Source of the DNA: Oceanobacter sp. 1_MG-2023
Lineage (GTDB): Bacteria > Pseudomonadota > Gammaproteobacteria > Pseudomonadales > Oceanobacteraceae
Reading direction: 5' to 3'
Assembly (NCBI RefSeq): GCF_030689025.1
Contig: NZ_JAUYWA010000008.1
Span: 1-64,000, forward strand
Length of the DNA: 64,000 nt
The position numbers and the translations under genes are program-made. The notes beneath the pieces are model-generated. The model did no database searches. It was not told where the DNA came from and saw only the letters and a list, made by a program, of their open reading frames with translations. This document shows, piece after piece, positions 46,313 to 56,768 of the stretch. How positions within the stretch are numbered: position 1 is the first letter of the stretch; each line of letters starts with the position of its first letter.

Positions 46313-47134
46313 TCAATCGGCCTGTTGTTTTTCCTGCTGTTTGGCGATTTGCCAGGATGCTTCCATATCGCTGAGTGTGGCCTGCTGCCAGCCACCAGCC
46401 GCCAGTGCCCGTTCTTCAACCACGGCAAAACGCTGACTGAAGCGCTGGTTGGTACCACGAATGGCCACTTCCGGGTCAATTTGGTAATGACGCGCCAGAT
46501 TGGTTACCGCAAACAGCAAGTCGCCAATTTCAGACTCCAGACGCTGACGATCATTGGCCTCCACTTCCACGCTTACTTCTTCCAGTTCTTCACGGATTTT
46601 ATCCATGACCGCTTGTGGGTCTTGCCAGTCAAAACCGACCGTCGCGGTTTTTTTCTGCAGTTTGACTGCCCGGGTAAGCCCCGGCAGATTCGCCGGAACC
46701 GAATCCAGCAATCGATCTGGCTGTTGTGATTTGGCTGCTTTCTCGGCTGTTTTAATGGCTTCCCATTGACGGCTGATATCCACTTCCTGTGGGGCAAGCC
46801 CAGCCTCCCGTTCACTCTCCAGGGTCCCTTCAGGAAACACATGAGGATGGCGACGGATCAGTTTGGCCACCAGGCGGTCGATAATGCTAGCAAGGGAAAA
46901 ATACTGTTTTTCAACCCCTAACTGCCCGTAAAAAATCACCTGAAACAACAAATCACCCAGCTCTTCTTCAAGGTGTGGCCAGTCCTGACGTTCAATGGCA
47001 TCGGCTACTTCGTAGGCTTCTTCCAGTGTGTGCGGCACAATACTGGCGAAATCCTGTTGCAGATCCCAGGGACAGCCGGTTTGCGGGTGACGCAAACGGG
47101 CCATCAGGGTGACCAGGTCTTCCAGTTGGTACAT
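46313..47134 (-). CDS. mazG: nucleoside triphosphate pyrophosphohydrolase MazG
   Basis: MazG hydrolyses NTPs to NMPs and in E. coli lowers ppGpp effects. The 273-residue protein has two MazG folds, each with an EExxE/D-type metal site (EEELGDLLFQVIF and ESEIGDLLFAVTN). Its ATG shares one base with the relA stop (TGATG), so the two are translationally coupled, as in many gammaproteobacteria. Confidence 0.96.
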   Translation of the reverse strand: MYQLEDLVTLMARLRHPQTGCPWDLQQDFASIVPHTLEEAYEVADAIERQDWPHLEEELGDLLFQVIFYGQLGVEKQYFSLASIIDRLVAKLIRRHPHVFPEGTLESEREAGLAPQEVDISRQWEAIKTAEKAAKSQQPDRLLDSVPANLPGLTRAVKLQKKTATVGFDWQDPQAVMDKIREELEEVSVEVEANDRQRLESEIGDLLFAVTNLARHYQIDPEVAIRGTNQRFSQRFAVVEERALAAGGWQQATLSDMEASWQIAKQQEKQQAD

Positions 47135-49380
47135 CAGGATTTCTCTCCGCGAATACGCCGCGCTGACATAATATTGGGCAGTTGTTCAACCTTGTTCATC
47201 AGGCGACCCAGATTTTCCAGACTTTCAACCTCGACCATCAGCTGCATGCTGGCGGTATTGTCTCCCTGGTTTGACTGGGTGGTAACACCGACGACGTTGA
47301 CCCGTTCATTGGCCAACACCGCACTGACGTCCCGTAGCAGACCCGTACGGTCATACGCCAGGATCGATAACTCGACCGGATAGGTGCGGGTCGGTTTGAC
47401 GCCCCAGGTAACTTGCAGCACTCGGTTGGGTTCGATTGCTTCCAGATGCAGCAGGTTTTCACAATCGCTGCGATGCACGGTCACTCCTCGCCCCATGGTA
47501 ACGTAGCCCCGGATATCATCACCGGGCAGCGGCTGGCAACACTGCGCCATCTGGGTCAGCAGATTGCCAACGCCTTCGATGTAAATATCATCCTTACCCG
47601 GTTTGACGGTTGCTTCCAATGCTTTGCGGATAAGGGGTAATTCTTGCTGTGACTGGCCTGCATCGGTCTGCCGCAAGACAGCGTTCACTATTTGGCCAAC
47701 ACGCATATCACCGGCACCCACGGCGGCAAACATGTCATCTATCGATTTCATGTTCATTTTCTGGGCGATGTCATGCAGTGGCTCTTGCGCCAGATCCATG
47801 CGATCCAGTTCCCGTAACACCAGCGCACGGCCTTCTTCGATGTTCTGATCCCTGGCCTGCAACTTGAACCAGTGCGCCACCTTGGCTCTGGCTCTGTTGG
47901 TGTGGATATAGCCGGATTCGACATACAGCCAGTCACGGCTGGGGTTGGCGTCGGGATGGGTCAGAATCTCGATCTGCTCACCGGTTTTAAGGGTGTAGGT
48001 CAGAGGCACAATCCGGCCGTTGACCTTGGCACCACGACACTTGTTACCCACTTCGGTATGTACCCGATAGGCAAAATCCACCGGGGTCGCATTGGGCGGT
48101 AAATCCACCACATGGCCACTCGGCGTAAACACGTAGATACGGTCCGGGTTGATATCACTGCGCAAGGCCTGCGCCAGCTCGGGCAGATCATCCAGTTCTT
48201 CGTGCCATTCCAGTACCTGACGCAGCCAGGTAATTTTCTGTTCGTAGCCGTTATCCTTGCCGTTGGTGTCCGTGCCCTTGTATAACCAGTGGGCGCAGAC
48301 TCCCAACTCAGCGTCTTCGTGCATTTCATGAGTACGAATCTGCACTTCCAGAATCTTGCCTTCCGGACCAATCACCGCCGTATGCAAAGAGCGATAGCCG
48401 TTTTCTTTCGGGTTGGCGATGTAGTCATCAAATTCATTGGGAATATGACGCCAGAGCGTATGCACTGTGCCGAGAGCGGCGTAACAGTCGCGTCGTTCCG
48501 GTACCAGAATCCGGACAGCCCGAATGTCATAGATCTGCGAGAAGTCGAGATTCTTGCGGCTCATTTTGCGCCAGATACTGTAGATGTGCTTGACCCGGCC
48601 ATACACATCACAACGGATACCGTAATCCAGTAATTCTTCCCGCAGGCGCTGCACGACATCTTCGATATAGTCTTGCCGGGCAATCCGTTTTTCATCCAGC
48701 AAACTGGCAATCTGTTTATAGGAGTCCGGCTGCAGATAGCGAAACGCCAGGTCTTCCAGCTCCCATTTAAGATGACCAATCCCTAACCGGTGAGCCAGTG
48801 GCGCATAAATATTAAACACTTCTTCGGCCACTTTCTGACGCCGGTCCGGTGGTGCATCCTTGACGGCACGGATGGCCGAGGTACGTTCTGCCAGTTTGAT
48901 CAGTGCCACCCGGACATCATCAATCATGGCCACCAGCATTTTGCGCAGGTTATCAACCTGGGCTTCACGCTGGCCCAGCACCACATCATCGGTTGAGTTC
49001 TGAATGGCACTGATGGCGGCCATGCGCAGCACGCCTTCAATCAACTTGGCCACCGTGCCACCAAAGTCACGTTCGACGCGTGGCAGCGACAAGCGCCCTT
49101 CCCGTACCGCACGGTACAGAATAGCTGCCACCAGCGATTCGGTGTCCAGTCGCAGATCCATCAACAGTTGAGCCATTTCAATGCCCATCTGCACACTGTC
49201 GACCGACCAGTAGGTCTGGTTGGCAATGGCTTCATCGGACAACTGCTTGGCCAGCTGCAGTGCTTTTAACAACACATCAGGATCGCGGATTTCATATCTC
49301 TGGGCGGCCCGCTCCAACCAGCGTTCAGCGTCCAGGGAACCATCGTGCCAAAGAGGAAGATCTTCTCTTACCTTAACCAC
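47134..49380 (-). CDS. relA: GTP pyrophosphokinase RelA
   Basis: RelA makes (p)ppGpp on stalled ribosomes. The 748-residue protein has a degenerate HD domain without the HDxxED metal site, so no hydrolase activity. The synthetase keeps YDIRAVRI and EFDDYIANPKENGYRSLHT with the RelA-type EFDD. TGS, zinc-finger-like (CCQPLPGDDIRGY) and C-terminal ACT domains follow. The start is the GTG at 49380, preceded by AAGGA and giving MVKVRE like P. aeruginosa; the longer ORF lies inside rlmD. The start overlaps the rlmD stop by 8 bp. The stringent response it drives would act on the rrn promoters at the left end. Confidence 0.95.
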   Translation of the reverse strand: MVKVREDLPLWHDGSLDAERWLERAAQRYEIRDPDVLLKALQLAKQLSDEAIANQTYWSVDSVQMGIEMAQLLMDLRLDTESLVAAILYRAVREGRLSLPRVERDFGGTVAKLIEGVLRMAAISAIQNSTDDVVLGQREAQVDNLRKMLVAMIDDVRVALIKLAERTSAIRAVKDAPPDRRQKVAEEVFNIYAPLAHRLGIGHLKWELEDLAFRYLQPDSYKQIASLLDEKRIARQDYIEDVVQRLREELLDYGIRCDVYGRVKHIYSIWRKMSRKNLDFSQIYDIRAVRILVPERRDCYAALGTVHTLWRHIPNEFDDYIANPKENGYRSLHTAVIGPEGKILEVQIRTHEMHEDAELGVCAHWLYKGTDTNGKDNGYEQKITWLRQVLEWHEELDDLPELAQALRSDINPDRIYVFTPSGHVVDLPPNATPVDFAYRVHTEVGNKCRGAKVNGRIVPLTYTLKTGEQIEILTHPDANPSRDWLYVESGYIHTNRARAKVAHWFKLQARDQNIEEGRALVLRELDRMDLAQEPLHDIAQKMNMKSIDDMFAAVGAGDMRVGQIVNAVLRQTDAGQSQQELPLIRKALEATVKPGKDDIYIEGVGNLLTQMAQCCQPLPGDDIRGYVTMGRGVTVHRSDCENLLHLEAIEPNRVLQVTWGVKPTRTYPVELSILAYDRTGLLRDVSAVLANERVNVVGVTTQSNQGDNTASMQLMVEVESLENLGRLMNKVEQLPNIMSARRIRGEKS

Positions 49381-50689
49381 GACGCTTGTCCTTATAGCGG
49401 AGCAGCACCATGGTTTCGACATGATGCGTCTGGGGAAACATATCCATAATTCCTGCCTTTTCTATCTGGTAGCCACCAGCCACCAGCGTACTCAAGTCCC
49501 GCGCAAGGGTCGCAGCGTCACAAGACACGTAAAGTACCTGCGATACCTGTCGGGTGTTCAATTCTTGCATAAGGGCTGCCGCACCTGCTCGTGGCGGATC
49601 CAGCAGCACTTTGTCGGGGGCCGGCAGGTGAGCCAGCACGCCAGTATTTGATAAATCGGCTTCAATCGCATGCAAAGACAGCGCCAGAGACTCTGCCTGA
49701 CGCTGCAAACTGCCAATCATGCTCTCTTGCACCTCGACAGCACAGACCTGTTGGCTACGCCGCGCCAGCGGCATACTGAAATTGCCGTGTCCGGCAAACA
49801 AATCCCAGATGACGTCCTCAGATTGGGGCTGCAGCCAGTCCAAAGCCTGTTGCACCATTGCCCGATTAACCGGGCCATTGACCTGAAAAAAGTCGCTCAG
49901 TTGCATTTTTAATGGCTGCTCATCGACAAAATGAACCAGATCGACCGGCTGGTCGGGAAAAATGCACACCGATGGCTCATCACGCCCCGGATTCAGCCAT
50001 AGCTGTAATAACGAATCCCCCGTCAAGGCTTCGGCCTGGGCACACAAGATTTTCTGGTCAGCCAATGACAGCGGCTTGAGGATGCGGAACACCAGTGCCA
50101 GCGCGCTATCTGCCGCCACCACTTCAATCTGGGTAATATGATCCCGGCCTTGCAAGGTCGAAATACACTCACGCCAACGACTCCAATCCAACGCCGGTAA
50201 GGCTGGTAACACCGGGCAACGATCAATATTGGTCAGATGTTCGGAAGCGGCTTCACGAAAGCCAAGAAAGTTACGCTGCTTGTTTTTACTGAAACGCACG
50301 CCCAGGCGGGCCTTGCGTCGATAGCCCCACGGTTCCGCGGTAATCGGTGTAGTCCATTCGGGCACGATCAAGCCCTGTCGACTGAACTCGCGCTCAACAC
50401 GTTGCTGCTTGAAAGTAACCTGGGCGGGGTATGACAGATGCTGCAAGTCGCAGCCACCACAACGCTGGTAGTGTGGGCAGGCTGGTGTCACCCGGTCGGG
50501 GGACATGGTGTCGATCGTGGTCAGCTTGGTCATCCAGACTTTTTTGCGGCGACCATCCAGGCGGGCAGTCACCTGTTCTCCAGGCAAGGCGCCCGGTACA
50601 AAATAGACATCGCGACCAAGGCGTGCGACCCCTTGTCCATCCGATGTCATGTTATCTATATTCAGCTGCAAGGTTTTTGCCGTAGCCAC
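49373..50689 (-). CDS. rlmD: 23S rRNA m5U1939 methyltransferase RlmD
   Basis: RlmD methylates U1939 of 23S rRNA. The 438-residue protein has an N-terminal TRAM domain, 4Fe-4S ligands in CPHYQRCGGCDLQH, the SAM motif DLFAGHGNFSMPLA and the catalytic VSCDAATLARD. I chose the GTG at 50689, with AGGAG 7 nt before it and the family start; the ORF is longer by 34 codons. It is coupled to relA. Confidence 0.95.
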   Translation of the reverse strand: MATAKTLQLNIDNMTSDGQGVARLGRDVYFVPGALPGEQVTARLDGRRKKVWMTKLTTIDTMSPDRVTPACPHYQRCGGCDLQHLSYPAQVTFKQQRVEREFSRQGLIVPEWTTPITAEPWGYRRKARLGVRFSKNKQRNFLGFREAASEHLTNIDRCPVLPALPALDWSRWRECISTLQGRDHITQIEVVAADSALALVFRILKPLSLADQKILCAQAEALTGDSLLQLWLNPGRDEPSVCIFPDQPVDLVHFVDEQPLKMQLSDFFQVNGPVNRAMVQQALDWLQPQSEDVIWDLFAGHGNFSMPLARRSQQVCAVEVQESMIGSLQRQAESLALSLHAIEADLSNTGVLAHLPAPDKVLLDPPRAGAAALMQELNTRQVSQVLYVSCDAATLARDLSTLVAGGYQIEKAGIMDMFPQTHHVETMVLLRYKDKRRG

Positions 50690-50817
50690 CCGTATCTCCT
50701 GAGCAAATGCCAGCTGGATATAGCTCCGCTGGCGGTAACGGCGCACAGTATTGGTACTCTCAGCGGGATTGCAACCCTGAAGCCCTGTCACAACCGGATT
50801 GGTGGCTATTTCCGGGT

Positions 50818-51741
50818 TTATTCCTGCTCGGGCGCAAAAATCCCAGACGACAAATAACGATCACCGCGGTCACAGACGATCGCTACAATCGTGGCGTCCT
50901 CTAGCTGTAACACCAACTGCAACGCAGCGTATACCGCACCACCGGATGACACACCACAAAAAATGCCTTCTTCCCGGGCCAATTGTCGCATGGTGTTTTC
51001 AGCCTCTTGCTGGCCGATATCAAGGATTTGATCGACCCGCTGCCGCTCAAAAATGGTAGGCAAATACTCTTCCGGCCAACGCCGGATTCCCGGGATGGAG
51101 GCGTTATCTGCCGGCTGCAAACCGACAACACATACATTCGGGTTTTGCTCCTTGAGGTAGCGCGAGATGCCCATGATGGTACCGGTTGTTCCCATCGAGC
51201 TGACAAAATGAGTGACTCGCCCACCAGTCTGCTGCCAGATTTCCGGCCCCGTACCGACATAATGCGCCTCCGGGTTGGCCAGGTTGCCAAACTGGTTCAG
51301 CACCTTGCCCTGACCTTCGGCCTCCATCGCCAGGGCCAGATCACGAGCGCCTTCCATCCCATTACTGACCAGGATCAGTTCCGCCCCATAGGCTTGCATG
51401 GCCCAGCGCCGCTCCATGGTACTGGTATCTGGCATAATAAGAATGATGCGATACCCCATCATCGCCGCGGCCATCGCCAGCGCAATGCCAGTATTACCGC
51501 TGGTCGCTTCAATCAGTGTATCGCCAGGCTGGATATCACCCTGCTGCTCAGCCAACCGGATCATCGACAGTGCTGGCCGGTCTTTAACCGAACCGGCCGG
51601 GTTATTACCTTCCAGCTTCAGTAGTATCTGATTACCCTTGCTGTTGATCCCCATACGCTGCAGCCGTACCAACGGCGTATGACCAATGCAATCTGCAATG
51701 GTTGGGTAGTTACAATCGGATTGGTTTATCACCGTCGTCAC
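50818..51741 (-). CDS. cysM: O-acetylserine sulfhydrylase B CysM
   Basis: CysM makes cysteine from O-acetylserine with sulfide or thiosulfate. The 307-residue protein has the PLP lysine in NPAGSVKDRPAL, TSGNTGIALA and SSMGTTGTIMG, and the CysM-type RRWPEEYLP. It is divergent from the GacS/BarA gene and upstream of rlmD-relA-mazG, the Pseudomonas order. Confidence 0.95.
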   Translation of the reverse strand: MTTVINQSDCNYPTIADCIGHTPLVRLQRMGINSKGNQILLKLEGNNPAGSVKDRPALSMIRLAEQQGDIQPGDTLIEATSGNTGIALAMAAAMMGYRIILIMPDTSTMERRWAMQAYGAELILVSNGMEGARDLALAMEAEGQGKVLNQFGNLANPEAHYVGTGPEIWQQTGGRVTHFVSSMGTTGTIMGISRYLKEQNPNVCVVGLQPADNASIPGIRRWPEEYLPTIFERQRVDQILDIGQQEAENTMRQLAREEGIFCGVSSGGAVYAALQLVLQLEDATIVAIVCDRGDRYLSSGIFAPEQE

Positions 51742-51979
51742 CTTGCCTGTTATTCATATAACCAAATACGCGATATAGTACGTGTTGGCTGAATAATTCG
51801 TTAATAACAATTACTGATTTCCATATAGCCCTCACTTGTCTTCGCACCAATGCAAGTAGCCATTGTGATTACCGTCAACCTGCGCCAGACAGATGTTCGA
51901 AGATTGCGTATAGCGCTATTACTCAGTACTCTTCAGGTTCATTTATCGACCTGCTGGTTCAGGTTGTCTGGCGAACACC

Positions 51980-54808
51980 ATGAAAACCTGGAAGATTCAA
52001 AAGCGCGCGTTATTAATGGGGCTGGTGCCTGTCCTGATCGCCTCTGTCACTCTTGGCGGTTATTTTATCAGCCAGCGTTTCCGCGACCTCAATGATTTGC
52101 TCGATCAACGCGCACTGGCCATGGCCAAACAGCTGGCGCCGGTCTGCGAATATGGCGTCACCATTGGCAATGTGGCCATTCTGCAAAATATTGCCAATAA
52201 CATGCTGGAAGAGCCCGACGTTCGTTCCGTCAGTATCTATAACCAGGATATGGAATTGATGGCCCACGCTGGACCGCGAATGATCAGCCACCAGCTGTCC
52301 GATTCCACACTGAAGCGCGGTCAATTACATCTGATGCATACCAGCGAGTCGGTACGGGTACGCACTCCGGTACTGGCACAGAATCTGGTTATTTCGGATC
52401 AGGTATCCACCCAGTTTTTTGCCGAGCAGGTGGCCGAACCCAAGTTACTGGGATGGGCAGAGCTGGAATTATCATCCAACAACACTCGCCTGCAGCGCTA
52501 CCATTACGCCGCCTCCTCAATACTGATTATTCTGTTTGCGCTGATCTGCGGTTTTATCTCGGCAGCTTATATCAGCCGCCTGATTTCCCGTCCCATTACC
52601 AGCATCCTGCAAGCAATCCGCTCACTGGAAGAAGGCAAACATGAAGTCAGGGTGCGGGTTGAAGAAGGTGGCGAGATGGGTGAGATGGCCAGTGCGATCA
52701 ACAGTCTTGCCGCCGGTCTGCATCAGAACGCGGTCGAGCAGCAGCGCCAGATCGAAGAAGCAACGCGCGACATACTGGAAACCATGGATGACCTTGAAAT
52801 CCGTAACCGCCAGTTACAGCTCGACCAGCAAGAGGCTCAAGCAGCCAGCCGCCTGAAATCCGAATTCCTTGCCAATGTCAGCCATGAACTACGTACCCCG
52901 CTGACAGGGATTAAAGGCTACGTACAACTGATGGAGCGCACCACCCTCAGTGAACGACAAAGTGATTATATCGACACGATGCGCAAATCATCCGATGACC
53001 TGATGCGCATCATTAACGATATTCTCGACCTTTCCAAACTCGAAGCAGGCAAGTTGATCATCGAGCACAATCCGGTCAACCTCAGGGAGCTCACCGAGGA
53101 TGTACTGATTGCCCTGACGCCGGACGCCATCAACAAACGGCTGGCACTGTCTCTCTCGATCGCGGACGACGTCCCCTGCCAACTACTCAGCGATGAATTA
53201 CGCCTGAAGCAAGTGCTGACCAATCTGGTAGGGAACGCCATCAAGTTCACCCCGTCCGGCTCAGTCGCCGTTGATATCAGTCTGATTAATGTACGCGACA
53301 GTCAGGCCAACATCAGTATTACCATCAAGGATACCGGTATCGGCATGTCAGCGGAGCAGCAGAAACGCTTGTTCAGTGCTTTTAGCCAGGCCGATGCCAG
53401 TACCGCCCGCCAGTTTGGCGGCACCGGGCTGGGGCTGATTATCTCACGCGCGTTGGTGCAGTCCATGCACGGTGATATCAGTGTCAGTAGCAAACCAGGC
53501 GAGGGGTCCGAGTTCAGTTTTTACGTCAGTGCGGATATCGACCAGAACCCGCCGCCACCGCTGTGCAGCCTGAAACCGGGCCAGATCGCGGTACTGGATG
53601 AACACCCGGGTAGTAACCGTAACCTGTGTATTTTGCTCAAGGAATGGCAACTGGTTGGTACTCCCTGCTCCTCCATCCCGGAACTGGAGCAACGGCTACA
53701 GGCTCAAGGCAATCGACCGGATGTCATTATTATCACCGTCGATCATGATCACCTGAACAACAATTTATACCAGCAAATTACCCGGCAACTGCTGCCCTAT
53801 GATGTTCCGATTATTACCCTGATAGACAGCCTCGATCACGACCAGCAAGATCAGTTCCGCCGCATTGGTGCATTCGCCTGTATGACCCGGCCATTCAGCA
53901 GCCGCAAACTGCACGCGCTACTGGCCAGCATCCTGAAGGGTGAGTCCGTAGAGGACGAACCCTCCACGGCCCTGCATCAACTCAACCAGGCCAGTGGCCT
54001 ACCTCCACACGTGCTGGCAGTCGACGATAATGAAGCCAATTTACGTTTGGTGGTCACACTACTGAGAGAGCTTGGCTTACCCACTTATGGTGCCTCCTCT
54101 GGCCAGGAGGCCATCCAGATTATCCAGCAGCAATCTATTGATCTTGTGTTTATGGATATTCAGATGCCGGGGATGAATGGCCTGGAAGCCACCCGCAAAA
54201 TTCGTTTGTTACCAAACAAACAAAGTATTCCTGTCATTGCCCTCACCGCTCACGCCATGGCCGATGAACGCCAGCAACTGCTCAATAATGGTATGAACGA
54301 CTATCAAACCAAACCGATCTCCATGGATCAGCTGGTGCAGTGCATTCATCGCTGGACAGGGTATATGCCACCGACGGAGCCGATGCAAACAGCGGCAGAA
54401 ACAAGCGCCGATAACCGACAGCAAGGTGAGCAAACCGATCAGCCCTGTCTGTTTTCGCTGGAGCTGGCCTTGCGCTGTGCCAGCGGCAAACCTGGCCTGG
54501 CGTGTGACATGATGGAAATGCTGCTGACATCATTACCCAAAGAGATCATGAACATCCGCACACTGTGGGAAGAAGAAGCACTGGAAGATTTGCAGGCCGC
54601 AGTGCACCGTCTGCATGGCGCCTCACGTTATTGCGGCATACCGGCCCTGCGACATGATCTTGATGCGCTTGAGACAGCACTCAAATGCAAACAACACAGT
54701 CACTTGCCAGGACGGTTGCGAGCGATGATTGAAAGCGCTGAAAAACTGCAACAATGGGCAGATCAGCACGACTGGCGCAGCGACCTCAGTAACAGTAACC
54801 GGGATTAA
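51980..54808 (+). CDS. gacS: hybrid sensor kinase GacS/BarA
   Basis: GacS/BarA phosphorylates GacA/UvrY to control small RNAs of the Rsm/Csr system. The 942-residue protein has two membrane helices (about 9-30 and 176-198), a periplasmic loop, a HAMP domain, a coiled coil, an H-box with H302 (NVSHELRTPLTGIKGY) and a HATPase domain (GTGLGLII). A degenerate receiver-like domain follows, then a true receiver (AVDDNEANLRLV, FMDIQMPGMNG) and a C-terminal HPt domain with HRLHGASRYCG. The order GacS-cysM is as in Pseudomonas. A GacA partner is not in the window. Confidence 0.94.
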   Translation: MKTWKIQKRALLMGLVPVLIASVTLGGYFISQRFRDLNDLLDQRALAMAKQLAPVCEYGVTIGNVAILQNIANNMLEEPDVRSVSIYNQDMELMAHAGPRMISHQLSDSTLKRGQLHLMHTSESVRVRTPVLAQNLVISDQVSTQFFAEQVAEPKLLGWAELELSSNNTRLQRYHYAASSILIILFALICGFISAAYISRLISRPITSILQAIRSLEEGKHEVRVRVEEGGEMGEMASAINSLAAGLHQNAVEQQRQIEEATRDILETMDDLEIRNRQLQLDQQEAQAASRLKSEFLANVSHELRTPLTGIKGYVQLMERTTLSERQSDYIDTMRKSSDDLMRIINDILDLSKLEAGKLIIEHNPVNLRELTEDVLIALTPDAINKRLALSLSIADDVPCQLLSDELRLKQVLTNLVGNAIKFTPSGSVAVDISLINVRDSQANISITIKDTGIGMSAEQQKRLFSAFSQADASTARQFGGTGLGLIISRALVQSMHGDISVSSKPGEGSEFSFYVSADIDQNPPPPLCSLKPGQIAVLDEHPGSNRNLCILLKEWQLVGTPCSSIPELEQRLQAQGNRPDVIIITVDHDHLNNNLYQQITRQLLPYDVPIITLIDSLDHDQQDQFRRIGAFACMTRPFSSRKLHALLASILKGESVEDEPSTALHQLNQASGLPPHVLAVDDNEANLRLVVTLLRELGLPTYGASSGQEAIQIIQQQSIDLVFMDIQMPGMNGLEATRKIRLLPNKQSIPVIALTAHAMADERQQLLNNGMNDYQTKPISMDQLVQCIHRWTGYMPPTEPMQTAAETSADNRQQGEQTDQPCLFSLELALRCASGKPGLACDMMEMLLTSLPKEIMNIRTLWEEEALEDLQAAVHRLHGASRYCGIPALRHDLDALETALKCKQHSHLPGRLRAMIESAEKLQQWADQHDWRSDLSNSNRD

Positions 54809-54837
54809 ATCACCGAAACCTCAACCCACTGTCTGGA

Positions 54838-55245
54838 TTAACGGGACAGCACCGCAAATGCCAATACCAGCGCTTCCTCATCCGACAAGCTGACCCAGGC
54901 CTGTTTGCCTCCCAGCTGTTGCAAGCGGTCGGCGGCCGCGCCGTAGAGTGACACGCGCGGCGCCCCTGCAGCGCTCCGCAACACCTCCAGCTGCTGGAAC
55001 CCCACTCCTTTGGCAATCCCGGTACCCAGTGCCTTGGCGAGGGCTTCCTTGGCGGCAAACTGCTTGGCAAGGAAGTTCACCGTGCCACCACGTTGTCGCC
55101 ACAAGGCCTGCTCCGCCGGCGTCAGGATACGCGTCACCAATCGCTCACCATTACGTCGAAAGACCAGCCCGATACGCTCCACCTGAAGGATATCCGTGCC
55201 GACACCAACCACCGCTGACTCGCCAACGGGCAGGCTGTCTGGCAT
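54838..55245 (-). CDS. acpS: holo-[acyl-carrier-protein] synthase AcpS
   Basis: AcpS transfers phosphopantetheine from CoA to acyl carrier protein. The 135-residue protein has the metal-binding VGVGTDILQVERI and FAAKEALAKALGTG. The ATG at 55245 overlaps the pdxJ stop (TGATG); a GTG one codon earlier is possible. It is the last gene of the lepA-to-acpS run. Confidence 0.95.
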   Translation of the reverse strand: MPDSLPVGESAVVGVGTDILQVERIGLVFRRNGERLVTRILTPAEQALWRQRGGTVNFLAKQFAAKEALAKALGTGIAKGVGFQQLEVLRSAAGAPRVSLYGAAADRLQQLGGKQAWVSLSDEEALVLAFAVLSR

Positions 55246-55982
55246 CACGCTGAAGCAGCAGCCAACAAGCTACGCATCTCGGCAACCGCTCGTTCCATAC
55301 CAACAAACAGCGCCTGGGCAACAATCCCATGGCCGATATTCAATTCATTGATTTCAGCAATAGCCGCGATTGGCTCCACATTGTGGTAGTTCAGGCCATG
55401 TCCGGCATTAACCACCAATCCACAGCCATGAGCATAACGCGCCGCTTCCTGAATCCGCTGCAGCTCTTCATCAACCACAGCGGCGGAGGCATCGGCATAA
55501 CGACCGGTGTGCAACTCAATCACAGGGGCTCCTGTGCGAACCGCAGCGTCAATCTGGGCGGTATCCGGGTCGATAAACAAGGACACCACACTGCCGACCT
55601 GTTGCAAACGGGACACGGCTTTCCGGATTTGGTCTTCTTGCCCTATCACATCCAGGCCACCTTCTGTGGTCAGTTCTTCTCTCTTTTCTGGCACAAGACA
55701 AACACATTCCGGCTCTACTTCTTCTGCCAGTTGCAACATGGCTTCGGTAACGGCCATTTCCAGATTCATGCGCGTAGTCAGAGTTTCTTTCAAGACGTAC
55801 ACATCGCGGGTCTGGATATGACGACGGTCTTCACGGGGATGAATGGTAATACCATCAGCACCCGCCTGCTCAGCCACAAAAGCAGCCTGTACCGGGTCAG
55901 GGTAACGGGTACCACGAGCCTGCCGCAAAGTGGCTATATGATCGATATTAACGCCAAGAAGAACACGGCCGTTTTTAATCAC
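55245..55982 (-). CDS. pdxJ: pyridoxine 5'-phosphate synthase PdxJ
   Basis: PdxJ closes the pyridine ring of vitamin B6 phosphate. The 245-residue TIM-barrel protein has [26 protein letters not shown] and GHGLNYHN, the active-site segments. The start is the GTG at 55982 with GAGGAA 6 nt upstream; the ORF could begin 22 codons earlier. pdxJ-acpS coupling is conserved. Confidence 0.95.
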   Translation of the reverse strand: MIKNGRVLLGVNIDHIATLRQARGTRYPDPVQAAFVAEQAGADGITIHPREDRRHIQTRDVYVLKETLTTRMNLEMAVTEAMLQLAEEVEPECVCLVPEKREELTTEGGLDVIGQEDQIRKAVSRLQQVGSVVSLFIDPDTAQIDAAVRTGAPVIELHTGRYADASAAVVDEELQRIQEAARYAHGCGLVVNAGHGLNYHNVEPIAAIAEINELNIGHGIVAQALFVGMERAVAEMRSLLAAASA

Positions 55983-56075
55983 AACAATTTCCTCAATCAA
56001 TAGGGGATAAGTCACTGAACAAGCAGTCTTTGAACAGCTCAATGACAATCAGAGGGTAAATCACCGGCGGGGAAT

Positions 56076-56768
56076 TTAACAGCAGCGAGGCGTCCGGCAT
56101 CCGGCATCCGGTGCCTGTGCAGTATGACCAGGCAGGTCAAACAAGCGACGGCTGTTTAGCGGCCGTGACAAGCATTCCGATAACGCCTGCCGCAATACCC
56201 ACTTGGCCAGCCGCAGTTCGGTTATGCCTAACTGGCCCTGATGAATCGCCAGTAATATCGAGCCGGGGAAACCAGCAGGATCTCGGGTTACTGCAAACCC
56301 GGCCTGCGCTTCAAAAGCATAATAAGCCGATGCCTGGATTGCAGCGCCAGTCTGATCCCGATGCCAATGAAAACCCAGCCCCAAATCCGACAGCAGCTGA
56401 TACTCAAACATACGCAACCAGGGTTCCGCTGCCTGCCCGTCGGCCAGTGCCCTCAAGGTATGGGTATAACGCTGATACAAGCCGGGAAACGATTCACCCT
56501 GAGGTAACAGACGTAACAACAGCTCGTTCAGGTAAGCGGTACAAAACAGCGCCTCTCCTGTCAGGAAAAACGTCTGCTGAGGGTCAGCCAGCACCAATCG
56601 GGGCCAATCCTGTTCGGCTTGCCAGACCCCTTGATAAACCTGGTGCAGGTGCAATGTTTTGCGCCGGGGAGCCAGCAACAGCTGAAAACCGTCTTGCTCA
56701 CACAGGGCAGACAGCAACCAGCCGGATTCTCCGGCCGGTTGCCGGTGTAACACCACCAGTGCTTGCAT
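56076..56768 (-). CDS. recO: DNA repair protein RecO
   Basis: RecO works with RecR to load RecA on single-stranded gaps. The 230-residue protein has an N-terminal OB fold (ALVVLHRQPAGESGWLLSAL) and a helical C-terminal domain (RMFEYQLLSDLGLGFHW). The zinc-finger cysteines of other RecO lineages are absent, as usual in gammaproteobacteria. Its ATG shares one base with the era stop. Confidence 0.93.
   Translation of the reverse strand: MQALVVLHRQPAGESGWLLSALCEQDGFQLLLAPRRKTLHLHQVYQGVWQAEQDWPRLVLADPQQTFFLTGEALFCTAYLNELLLRLLPQGESFPGLYQRYTHTLRALADGQAAEPWLRMFEYQLLSDLGLGFHWHRDQTGAAIQASAYYAFEAQAGFAVTRDPAGFPGSILLAIHQGQLGITELRLAKWVLRQALSECLSRPLNSRRLFDLPGHTAQAPDAGCRTPRCC

Noticed and set aside
47134..49380. 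RelA as a bifunctional Rel/SpoT enzyme
   Set aside because: The HDxxED hydrolase motif is absent and the synthetase has the RelA-type EFDD; spoT should be elsewhere.
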